A stretch of 5,233 nt of DNA from a bacterium. GTDB taxonomy: Bacteria; Krumholzibacteriota; Krumholzibacteriia; JACNKJ01. A model generated the notes under the pieces. That model saw only the letters and a list, made by a program, of their open reading frames with translations. It was not told the DNA's origin and did not search any database. The position numbers were made by a program, and so were the translations under genes. Positions 1 through 5,233 of this stretch are shown one piece after another. The stretch spans positions 1-5,233 of the forward strand of contig JACNKJ010000357.1 of NCBI GenBank assembly GCA_014382085.1, in the 5' to 3' direction. The first letter of the stretch is position 1; every line of letters begins with the position of its first letter.

Positions 1-206
1 GCAGTGCGGGCAGCGGACCAATCGCTACGAATGAGTCCATAGGCGTAGCTCTGACCCTGAGCTTCGATCACGCCCTTGCGCGGATAAGGGGGTCGGGTGT
101 GTCGTGGGTAGGTGACCGCCAGCATCATGAGAACGACGGCCAGAACCCAGAGTCCGGCGCGAAGCCAGAAGGATTCCTTGCGGTAGGCATAGGGCGAAGA
201 GGACAT
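1..206 (-). CDS. Membrane-anchored protein of unknown function, N-terminal part only
   Basis: I do not recognise the family. The reading frame starts at ATG 206-204 and is open to the window edge, so 68 residues are visible. It begins MSSSPYAYRKESFW, with basic residues ahead of one hydrophobic segment at about residues 15-33 (LRAGLWVLAVVLMMLAVTY). A Pro/Arg-rich stretch and the segment GVIEAQGQSYAYGLIRSDW follow. This suggests a signal anchor or the first helix of a membrane protein, with the rest outside the cytoplasm. The start is supported by GGAAGG at 211-216, four bases before the ATG. The overlapping minus-strand frame at 25-303 lacks such a site and has a low-complexity Arg/Ser/Leu composition, so I treat it as a shadow. 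The gene lies 127 bp downstream of the TSUP gene on the same strand; an operon is possible, but a promoter-like sequence lies between them. Function is unknown. Confidence 0.7.
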   Translation of the reverse strand, partial: MSSSPYAYRKESFWLRAGLWVLAVVLMMLAVTYPRHTRPPYPRKGVIEAQGQSYAYGLIRSDWSAART

Positions 207-210
207 GACA

Positions 211-216
211 CCTTCC
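211..216 (-). promoter_or_regulatory. Ribosome binding site of the partial membrane-protein gene
   Basis: Minus strand reads GGAAGG, then four bases (TGTC), then ATG at 206. It is a good Shine-Dalgarno match and decides this frame over the overlapping longer one. Confidence 0.6.
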
Positions 217-244
217 AGAAAGATTGAGGGATAAGGCGGCAGAA

Positions 245-339
245 TAGCGAATAACCATGGCCTTAGCAATAGCCATAGCAAGGCAGAAACAGCGCGAAGT
301 CAAGCTAAGTTATTGCTAACTCTATAGCTAGAGCTAAGG
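245..339. repeat. Cluster of TAGC / GCTA motifs with inverted symmetry
   Basis: TAGC occurs at 245, 264, 270 and 276, the last three with exact 6-base period. The complement GCTA occurs at 304, 315, 327 and 333. The two groups flank a centre near 290. Perfect inverted pairs include TTAGCAATA (263-271) with TATTGCTAA (311-319), and CCTTAGC (261-267) with GCTAAGG (333-339). Several alternative hairpins are possible. The last copy overlaps the TSUP stop codon (334-336). It may be an mRNA 3' structure, a protein-binding site or a degenerate intergenic repeat. Confidence 0.5.
275..303 (-). promoter_or_regulatory. Possible sigma-70-type promoter for the leftmost gene
   Basis: On the minus strand TTGACT (298-303, five of six matches to TTGACA) is followed after 17 bases by TGCTAT (275-280, three of six matches to TATAAT). 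Transcription would start near 268 and leave a leader of about 60 bases before the ATG at 206. The -35 and the spacing are good and the -10 is weak. FCB-type bacteria may also use a different -10 consensus, so this is only a candidate. Confidence 0.3.
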
Positions 340-1077
340 TTGGAAGAGCAGCTTTGCCACGGCGGCCAGAGCTGATCCCACCACGAAGAATCGCACCCAG
401 GTGGCTCCGCGGGCGATCACCAGTTTGGCGCCGATAATTCCTCCCGTGATGGTTCCCGCCGCCAGGGCCAACCCGGTCATCCAGCGAACGAGTCCAGCTT
501 GGCTGAAGAGCAATAGGGAAACGCCGGTGAAGATGAAGGCCAGGCCGAATTTCATGGCGTTGCCGCGCACCACGTCGAAGCCAGCCACGAGCACGAACAT
601 GGCCGTGAGTAGAATGCCGAGGCCCGCCTGAAGGAATCCTCCATAAATGCCCAGGAAGAAGAAGATCACGTAGTGGTAGGGCTTGAATCGTTCCTCGCCC
701 GAGGGCATGGCCCAGCGGGTGGGTTTGAAGAAAACGGTGGCCGCCATGAAAAGGAAGAGCACGGCCATGGCCTTGCGAAAACTGTCAGGATCGAGATGCG
801 CCGCCAACCATGCACCCAACAGTGCACCCGCCGCCGTAGGCAATGCCACCGGTGGCAACTTCCGCCAGGGTCTCACGCCAGCTTGGTGATAGGTGGCGAT
901 GCCCGCGCCGGTCTGCAGAAGGATGGCCACGCGATTGGTGGCGTTGGCCACTTGGGGAGGCAGGCCCATCCAAAGGAGCAGAGGCAAGGTGACGAACGAG
1001 CCGCCGCCGGCCATGGCGTTGATGATGCCACAGGCGAGACCGCCCAGGAATAGAAGGGGAAGGTGCCAAAGCTCCAT
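334..1077 (-). CDS. TauE/SafE (TSUP, DUF81) family membrane permease
   Basis: This 247-residue integral membrane protein belongs to the TSUP family, whose characterised members move small anions such as sulfite, sulfoacetate or thiosulfate across the inner membrane. The substrate here cannot be read from sequence. The family signature is clear: after helix 1 (GGLACGIINAMAGGG, residues 12-26) comes TLPLLLWMGLPPQVANATNRVA (30-51, shown as TLPLLLWMGLPP plus QVANATNRVA). A second-half counterpart is GIYGGFLQAGLGILL (143-157), as expected for the internally duplicated fold. About seven or eight hydrophobic segments are visible, with a polar loop near 119-134. Length matches the usual 250 or so. 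I start at ATG 1077, not at the frame's first ATG (1290): GGAGG sits four bases upstream, homology begins here, and the 71-residue extension is not membrane-like and would consume the whole intergenic region. It is divergent from the sensor gene. Confidence 0.93.
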   Translation of the reverse strand: MELWHLPLLFLGGLACGIINAMAGGGSFVTLPLLLWMGLPPQVANATNRVAILLQTGAGIATYHQAGVRPWRKLPPVALPTAAGALLGAWLAAHLDPDSFRKAMAVLFLFMAATVFFKPTRWAMPSGEERFKPYHYVIFFFLGIYGGFLQAGLGILLTAMFVLVAGFDVVRGNAMKFGLAFIFTGVSLLLFSQAGLVRWMTGLALAAGTITGGIIGAKLVIARGATWVRFFVVGSALAAVAKLLFQP

Positions 1078-1081
1078 ATTG

Positions 1082-1086
1082 CCTCC
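1082..1086 (-). promoter_or_regulatory. Ribosome binding site of the TSUP gene
   Basis: Minus strand reads GGAGG, four bases (CAAT), then ATG at 1077. It supports the 247-residue start over an upstream in-frame ATG at 1290. Confidence 0.75.
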
Positions 1087-1132
1087 GGGTTGGGGGCGGA
1101 TTTTCCCCGGGATGGGCGGCAATTGCCATAAA

Positions 1133-1149
1133 TTTCGCTCATTCCGAAA
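1133..1149. repeat. Short inverted repeat TTTCG-7-CGAAA in the divergent region
   Basis: TTTCG at 1133-1137 and CGAAA at 1145-1149 are perfectly complementary and separated by seven bases. It lies 56 bp upstream of the TSUP start. It could be an operator half-site pair or a small hairpin in the TSUP leader. Short arms make chance plausible. Confidence 0.3.
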
Positions 1150-1169
1150 CAAATATGGGTGGAACCCGG

Positions 1170-1193
1170 GCTTCTGAGAAATTTCTAGGAAGC
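1170..1193. promoter_or_regulatory. Operator-like 24-bp dyad in the divergent intergenic region
   Basis: A perfect 10-bp palindrome AGAAATTTCT (1177-1186) is flanked by two non-matching base pairs on each side and then by GCTTC (1170-1174) and GAAGC (1189-1193). In total 20 of 24 positions are symmetric about the centre between 1181 and 1182. It lies about 93 bp upstream of the TSUP start and 113 bp upstream of the sensor start. That is the usual form and place of a dimeric regulator site acting on one or both divergent genes. There is no T-tract, so it is not a terminator. The regulator is unknown. Confidence 0.5.
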
Positions 1194-1213
1194 ATGAGGA
1201 AGCGATTCCGCGC

Positions 1214-1226
1214 ATTGGAATCCAAT
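1214..1226. repeat. Perfect 13-bp palindrome ATTGGAATCCAAT
   Basis: ATTGGA (1214-1219) and TCCAAT (1221-1226) are exact inverted copies around one central A. It lies 80 bp upstream of the sensor start. CCAAT recurs at 1286-1292 (GTCCAATC). It is a candidate binding site, possibly near the sensor promoter. Confidence 0.35.
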
Positions 1227-1259
1227 TGCTCTGGGACGGAACTTGCTTTGATAGGTCGG

Positions 1260-1278
1260 CCGCGGTCTGCTCCCGCGG
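1260..1278 (+). repeat. CCGCGG pair, possible 5' leader hairpin of the sensor gene
   Basis: CCGCGG occurs at 1260-1265 and again at 1273-1278. Each is self-complementary, so the two can pair as a 6-bp all-GC stem with a 7-base loop. It ends 15 bases before the Shine-Dalgarno-like AGGA and could lie in the leader if transcription starts upstream. Its role is unknown. Confidence 0.25.
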
Positions 1279-1293
1279 AGCGATGTCCAATCT

Positions 1294-1297
1294 AGGA
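1294..1297 (+). promoter_or_regulatory. Ribosome binding site that favours the ATG at 1306 for the sensor gene
   Basis: AGGA is eight bases before ATG 1306. The in-frame ATG at 1297 overlaps this element and has no suitable site of its own at proper spacing, so 1306 is the more likely start. The difference is three residues. Confidence 0.5.
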
Positions 1298-1305
1298 TGG
1301 TCCTC

Positions 1306-3801
1306 ATGTCCGAGAAGCTCAAAATCAGCACGGAATTGGAAACCTTGAAAGTAAGGGACAAGGCGAGCGCAGCCCCACTTGCTCCACCGTCACCCGATCT
1401 TGAAAACCTGGGTGAAGCGCTCAGTGCCTTGAGTGACAACCATGCCCTTGCCTTTCTGTTCGACTCCATTGTTGAGGGCGTTGCCTTGATTCGGGCTAAG
1501 GACGGACGTCTGGAGTGGGCCAACCGCGCCTTCCTGGAGGCTATTGGTGAAGATTTAGAAAGTGTCCAGAGTCAGGATTGTGAACAGCGTTGGAGCGGGG
1601 CCCAAGGCAATTGCAAACAATGTCCCGTATCGCGATCACTTGAAACGGGGCAGGTTGAGGAAAACGTTCTGGTCGATGGGCGAGGCCGCAGCTGGCGCGT
1701 AAGGGGGATCCCCATTTTGGAGAATGGAGAGCTTACTTCCGCCATCGAACTCCGTGAAGACGTTACTCGCTTGGCGCATTTGAGTGGTGAACTCAAACGG
1801 GCGCGCAAAGAATTTGAGGAGCGATTGGATCACCAGGCCGAGGAAACGCGCAAACTCATCGAAGAGCGGGAACTGGTGCTCGACAAGACCAGCGAGTTCG
1901 CCTATCGCCACGACGAGACGGGTGTTTTCCATTACCTTTCACCTTCTGTGGAGCGCATTACGGGATACAGTCTCGAAGAGTGGAGCCAGCATTACTGCCG
2001 TTACCTCACCGATCATCCCGACAACGATTGGGTGGTGCAGGCCACCGAGCGGACTTTGCGCACGGGCGAAAAAAGCGATCCCTATCTTGTGGAGATCTAT
2101 CACAAAAACGGAACGCGCATGACCCTGGAAGTGGATGAAGAACCCGTGCTGGAAGACGAACTTGTCACAGGCATCGTGGGCGTTGCGCGAGACGTTACCG
2201 ATCGAGTGCTAAGTGAGCGCATACGCAAGGAAGCTCACCGCAGTCTTCAGATAATTCTAGATTCGATTCCTTTGAGCGTCTTCTGGAAAGACTGCGATTC
2301 CCGCTATTTGGGATGCAATCACCAATTCGCCAAGGACGCCGGCAAGAGCTGTCCCGACGAAGTTGTCGGACTCACCGATTTCGATATGATCTGGGGAGCG
2401 AAGGCCGAATACTATCGTGGCGAAGATTTTGAATGCATGGAAAGCGGCGAGGGTTTCTTCGATCGAGAGGTGCAGGTTTCAGCGCCGGGTGGCCGGGAAG
2501 CATGGCTGCGCTCGAGCAAAATACCTTTGTATGACAGTTCAGGAACGGTGGTGGGTGTGCTCGGCACCTACGAAAATATCTCCGCCATTCGCGAAGCTCG
2601 CCTGGAAAGCCGGAACCAAATCCTGGACCTGCTTGAAGAGAAAACTCGGAACCTCGTAGACATCCGGGATCAAGTATCACGCCGCAAGAAGCATAGCTCG
2701 GAAGCGAATCCCAAGCAGAACATCAATGTGGCGCAGCTGAATCAGGAACTGAGCATGCCGCTGGACGGTGCCATCAATTTGATCGGTCAGCGCCTCCAAG
2801 GTGAAGCTCCCGATCTGGTGCGCGATGAACTTCAGGACGCCTTCAGTTCGGCCAAATCATTGGCCGGAGTCTTGGGCGACCTCATGCGAATTTCCGATAC
2901 GGATGTGAAAGACCAGAAGTTGGACTCACATCCTTTCAACCTGGAAGCGCTTTTTAGTGAGGTTATCGACCTGCTGCGTACGCGTGCCGGACAGAAAAAC
3001 CTGGAGCTCGAATTGGATTGCGCGAGCCGTCTTCCCCGGCGTGTGCATGGAGATCGCATTCGTTTACGTCAGGTGCTTCTCAACCTGCTCGGAAACGCCG
3101 TGAGGTATACCGATGAGGGTTGGGTGCGGCTTGAAGTAGATCGCAGCGACACAAATAGCGATCTCATAAGAATCCTTGTGCGTGATAGCGGGCAGGGAAT
3201 CAAAAATTCGCGTATGGCACATATTTTGGATCACGAGCACGGCAAGGGCTATGCAGGAGGGTTGCCCACGTCGCAGAAGCTTGTGCTTCGAATGGGTGGA
3301 AGCCTGAAGGTCGAAAGCGAAACGGGCCAGGGTACAGTTGTTTGCTTCGAATTGCCCCTGCCGAGCCGCGATCCCCTGAGAGCTGTTGCGGAGGAATCGC
3401 TTGAGATGATGAGCACTGACCGGGTCACACGCCAACGCATCCTCCTTGTGGGCGGAGGGTCCGAATCGCGTTCCAATCTACGATCAACCTTGGAACACGA
3501 GCATTGCGATGTGGAAGACACGGGCAGCTACCACCGCGGAGAAGAGCTGATGCGTTTCGGCCTATTCGATGCCGTGCTTCTGGATTGCGATGCGGATCGC
3601 GAGAAAGCCCTGCGAAGCGCGGGCCGCATGATCGAAAAGGAAAAGGGTTCCGGTGCAAGCCTGATCGTGGGGCTTTGCGAAGGTGCGACAACATCCCTGA
3701 AGAAAAGTTGTGTTCAGGCGGGCATGATCGATGTACTCGATCGCCAGCTGGAGCGCGCCGACTTGTCGAAATTGCTCGGAAAATTATTGGAAACGGAATA
3801 G
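1306..3801 (+). CDS. PAS-PAS-PAS hybrid histidine kinase homologue with degenerate catalytic sites (pseudo-hybrid kinase)
   Basis: This 831-residue protein has no signal peptide or membrane segment and is therefore predicted to be cytoplasmic. Domains in order: PAS1 about 48-155 with C92, C103, C106 and a following Pro; a charged coiled coil 156-192; PAS2 190-300 (YLSPSVERITGYSLEEW); PAS3 313-428 (LDSIPLSVFWKD, ending GVLGTYENIS); a linker helix 427-462; HisKA-like 473-537; HATPase 544-685; receiver 709-831. The H-box normally reads SHE(I/L)RTPLNG and here reads NQELSMPLDG, so the phospho-accepting His is Q480. The N-box is good (RLRQVLLNLLGNAVRYT) and the G1 box is intact (D627-SGQG). The ATP lid is short and lacks the F-box, and the G2 box is GYAGGL (648-653). 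The receiver keeps D760, but the acidic pair reads GGG (716-718), Thr/Ser is C791, and Lys-Pro is R813-Q814. Intact length argues against simple decay. A kinase role is unlikely; PAS sensing with binding-type output is inferred. Confidence 0.9.
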   Translation: MSEKLKISTELETLKVRDKASAAPLAPPSPDLENLGEALSALSDNHALAFLFDSIVEGVALIRAKDGRLEWANRAFLEAIGEDLESVQSQDCEQRWSGAQGNCKQCPVSRSLETGQVEENVLVDGRGRSWRVRGIPILENGELTSAIELREDVTRLAHLSGELKRARKEFEERLDHQAEETRKLIEERELVLDKTSEFAYRHDETGVFHYLSPSVERITGYSLEEWSQHYCRYLTDHPDNDWVVQATERTLRTGEKSDPYLVEIYHKNGTRMTLEVDEEPVLEDELVTGIVGVARDVTDRVLSERIRKEAHRSLQIILDSIPLSVFWKDCDSRYLGCNHQFAKDAGKSCPDEVVGLTDFDMIWGAKAEYYRGEDFECMESGEGFFDREVQVSAPGGREAWLRSSKIPLYDSSGTVVGVLGTYENISAIREARLESRNQILDLLEEKTRNLVDIRDQVSRRKKHSSEANPKQNINVAQLNQELSMPLDGAINLIGQRLQGEAPDLVRDELQDAFSSAKSLAGVLGDLMRISDTDVKDQKLDSHPFNLEALFSEVIDLLRTRAGQKNLELELDCASRLPRRVHGDRIRLRQVLLNLLGNAVRYTDEGWVRLEVDRSDTNSDLIRILVRDSGQGIKNSRMAHILDHEHGKGYAGGLPTSQKLVLRMGGSLKVESETGQGTVVCFELPLPSRDPLRAVAEESLEMMSTDRVTRQRILLVGGGSESRSNLRSTLEHEHCDVEDTGSYHRGEELMRFGLFDAVLLDCDADREKALRSAGRMIEKEKGSGASLIVGLCEGATTSLKKSCVQAGMIDVLDRQLERADLSKLLGKLLETE

Positions 3802-3819
3802 TCGTCTGCAAAGGCGGCT

Positions 3820-3857
3820 GAGTCGGAGGCGGGGAAGCGCCTCCGACTCGCTTTTTT
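3820..3857 (+). terminator. Intrinsic terminator of the sensor gene
   Basis: A perfect 12-bp GC-rich stem (GAGTCGGAGGCG at 3820-3831 with CGCCTCCGACTC at 3838-3849) encloses a 6-base loop GGGAAG. It is followed by CG-C and six Ts (3852-3857). It starts 18 bases after the sensor stop codon. The T-tract overlaps the stop codon of the convergent peptidase gene (3856-3858). Read from the other strand the hairpin is followed by only three Ts in a GC context, so termination in that direction would be weaker. Confidence 0.92.
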
Positions 3858-5233
3858 AGCGCAGGATCATCAGCTTCGCGTTCTCGCTCCAGCCGCGTCC
3901 TTCCAGTCGGGCCAAGTAAAGTCCGGCCGGTACTTGCCTTCCGCTTTCATCCCGCAAATCCCAATTGATCTCTCTCGCACCGGCGGGGAACTCGCCTTCG
4001 GCCAGCTCGATCACGCGGCGTCCCTGAATATCGTAGATGCTCAGGCGCAGCCGCTGGCTTTCGTTCAAGCTGAAGCGAAGTGCGCTACGCTCAGTGGCTG
4101 GCGAAGGGTATATGCCTTGGAAGCGCCGGGGTGTGGCAGGTAGGTCGAGACCCGTGGGATATTCGTCCACCAAGCCCTTGATGCAAAAGTTGGCCGTGCC
4201 GGTCCAGGGGTCGTCCTGATACTCCTGAAGGTCGCGCCAGATGCCGCCGTCGAGCCAAAAACTTTCACCGGCCGACGCGCTGCTCTCCACAATGGTGCGC
4301 GAGCTGGCGCCGAGCAGCACGGGAATGTCGCTGGTGCGGTCGTAGGGCTGCCCGCCGTCTGAGAGCTGCAGGTAGAGGTAGAAGTTGTCGTCAGGTCCCA
4401 GTGGCACAGGAGTGGGTAGGTCGATGATGCGGAAACCCGTGTACTCGGCGAAACCGGACACGCTGGCCCATTCATTCGAGAGCGAGAGACCGTCGAAATC
4501 GCGAAAAACGCGAAGCGTGAAGTCCACGCTGTCGGCGGCGCTATAGAAGCTGACCGCCTTGAGAAGGTGCACGCCGGTGGATGTGAAAGCGTTGAAGGCC
4601 TCGCTGCAATCTTCCATCTCGTCGCGCCAGCCGTGGTAGTCGTGATAGTAGGCCTTGTCGTACTGGGTGGCTTCCACCTGCCTGAAGGAGATGGCGCCCA
4701 TCTGTGGCTCGATGCAACTGAACTTGTCGTAGTAGGAAATCCAGAAGTAGCCGCCGACGCCCCAGTCTTCGCCCCAGCTGTTCTTCACGATCCATGCACC
4801 AGGCAGCGGCGCGTGAGATTCCTTCGCGTCGTCCCAGCCCACAATTGAAATAGCGTGGTTGGGCAGCACCGGGCTTTCCGGCGGCTGATAGTGCACATGG
4901 TTTTGAATGAAGCCGCTGTTGTAGGCCATGCAGGTACCGAGCACGCCATGGTCCATGATGGCCTGCTTGATGATGTCCATGCGCTCCATGCTCTCACCGC
5001 GATCCAGCCAGATGATCTCCCTCGGCGAGTAGTAGTGGTAGCTGGCATCCCAGCGTAGGGGCGGTTCATCGTAGAGGGGCGCATCGATAGCGGGCGCCGC
5101 GCCCTCCTGCCGCGACAGGTAGGCCGCCGACACGCGATAATCACCGCCGCGGTGCACTTCCAGCCCCGAACCCGAGGGCGGATCCATGTCGTCGTTGTTG
5201 TGCTGATTGAATCCGTTCCACCAGTCCAGGTGG
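3856..5233 (-). CDS. Exported papain-family (C1A) cysteine peptidase with lectin-like domain and C-terminal sorting/FlgD-like domain, 5' end missing
   Basis: The frame is open to the window edge, giving about 459 codons. The Met at 5187 is internal, since the frame before it continues with HLDWWNGFNQHNNDD. The C-terminal half of a papain fold is clear: GG..YRVSAAYLSRQEG near 5145-5100, catalytic His in NHAISIVGWDD (His codon 4857-4855), and catalytic Asn in KNSWGEDWG (Asn codon 4782-4780), followed by GYFWISYY. The nucleophile Cys and oxyanion Gln would lie beyond base 5233. A region of about 160 residues (about 4665-4180, starting YDKAYYHDYHGW, with AVSFYSAADSVDFTLRVF) resembles the lectin-like domain that follows C1A peptidases in many bacteria. 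The last 84 residues (4110-3859) form a beta-sandwich module of the FlgD-Ig / type-IX-sorting kind: YPSPATERS, LSIYDIQGRRV, PAGLYLARL, terminal KLMILR. This suggests secretion and perhaps surface attachment. It converges on the sensor gene. Confidence 0.9.
   Translation of the reverse strand, partial: HLDWWNGFNQHNNDDMDPPSGSGLEVHRGGDYRVSAAYLSRQEGAAPAIDAPLYDEPPLRWDASYHYYSPREIIWLDRGESMERMDIIKQAIMDHGVLGTCMAYNSGFIQNHVHYQPPESPVLPNHAISIVGWDDAKESHAPLPGAWIVKNSWGEDWGVGGYFWISYYDKFSCIEPQMGAISFRQVEATQYDKAYYHDYHGWRDEMEDCSEAFNAFTSTGVHLLKAVSFYSAADSVDFTLRVFRDFDGLSLSNEWASVSGFAEYTGFRIIDLPTPVPLGPDDNFYLYLQLSDGGQPYDRTSDIPVLLGASSRTIVESSASAGESFWLDGGIWRDLQEYQDDPWTGTANFCIKGLVDEYPTGLDLPATPRRFQGIYPSPATERSALRFSLNESQRLRLSIYDIQGRRVIELAEGEFPAGAREINWDLRDESGRQVPAGLYLARLEGRGWSENAKLMILR

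Noticed and set aside
25..303. Minus-strand 92-residue open frame
   Set aside because: It overlaps the better supported frame starting at 206, shows Arg/Ser-rich out-of-frame composition, and its first part only translates the TAGC repeat cluster.
1085..1110. CCGGG / CCCGG pair in the TSUP leader as a riboswitch or attenuator
   Set aside because: Only five base pairs with a 16-base loop in GC-rich DNA, no T-tract and no known riboswitch core; chance is sufficient.
1226..1254. TTGCTC with TGATAG as a sensor promoter
   Set aside because: The spacing is 17 bases but the -10 match is poor, so it is not distinguishable from background.
1078..1290. 71-residue N-terminal extension of the TSUP frame from ATG 1290
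   Set aside because: It lacks hydrophobic character and family similarity, has no good ribosome binding site, and would cover the entire divergent control region. GGAGG before ATG 1077 gives the better start.
1297..1305. ATG 1297 as start of the sensor gene
   Set aside because: It overlaps the AGGA element and lacks a site at proper spacing. ATG 1306 fits better, though the choice changes only three residues.
2692..2694. H463 as an alternative phospho-accepting His
   Set aside because: It lies in RRKKHSSEAN, 17 residues before the H-box position and without the following Glu and Pro-Leu pattern, in the linker ahead of the HisKA helices.
3425..3821. Opposite-strand and shifted open frames over the receiver region
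   Set aside because: They are antisense or out-of-frame shadows of the sensor gene, with Arg/Pro-rich composition and no recognisable motif.
5185..5187. Met at 5187 as the peptidase start
   Set aside because: The frame continues upstream to the window edge with protein-like sequence, no ribosome binding site precedes this ATG, and the catalytic Cys region of the papain fold must lie further upstream.

Overview
This window (about 58% GC by eye) is ordinary bacterial chromosome with four protein genes; two of them run off the window edges. I see no mobile element, CRISPR array, tRNA or rRNA. The best taxonomic clue is the peptidase at the right end: a papain-fold peptidase with a lectin-like domain and a FlgD/type-IX-type C-terminal domain ending in KLMILR. 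Modular exported proteins of this kind are typical of the FCB superphylum and neighbouring uncultured phyla (Krumholzibacteriota, Eisenbacteria, Delongbacteria and similar). That placement is inference.

Layout. Bases 1-206 (minus) hold the N-terminus of an unrecognised protein with one N-terminal membrane segment. Bases 207-333 are a spacer with a possible promoter and a dense cluster of TAGC/GCTA motifs. Bases 334-1077 (minus) encode a TauE/SafE (TSUP) family membrane transporter. Bases 1078-1305 are a divergent intergenic region with three dyad-symmetric elements. Bases 1306-3801 (plus) encode an 831-residue soluble PAS-PAS-PAS-HisKA-HATPase-receiver protein. Bases 3820-3857 are a strong intrinsic terminator. 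Bases 3856-5233 (minus) encode the exported cysteine peptidase, whose 5' end lies outside the window.

The main point of interest is the hybrid-kinase-like protein. Its architecture is that of a hybrid sensor histidine kinase, but the phospho-accepting histidine is glutamine (Q480), the ATP lid is shortened with a broken G2 box, and the receiver has lost its acidic pocket, conserved Thr/Ser and conserved Lys. The receiver phospho-acceptor Asp is kept, and the frame is open over 831 codons. It looks like a pseudo-hybrid kinase: a three-PAS sensor whose output is probably binding or allostery, not phosphotransfer. A cysteine cluster in PAS1 suggests possible redox or metal input.

The transporter and the pseudo-kinase are transcribed divergently from a region with operator-like palindromes, so shared control is possible but unproven. 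The pseudo-kinase and peptidase genes converge on the terminator, whose T-tract overlaps the peptidase stop codon.
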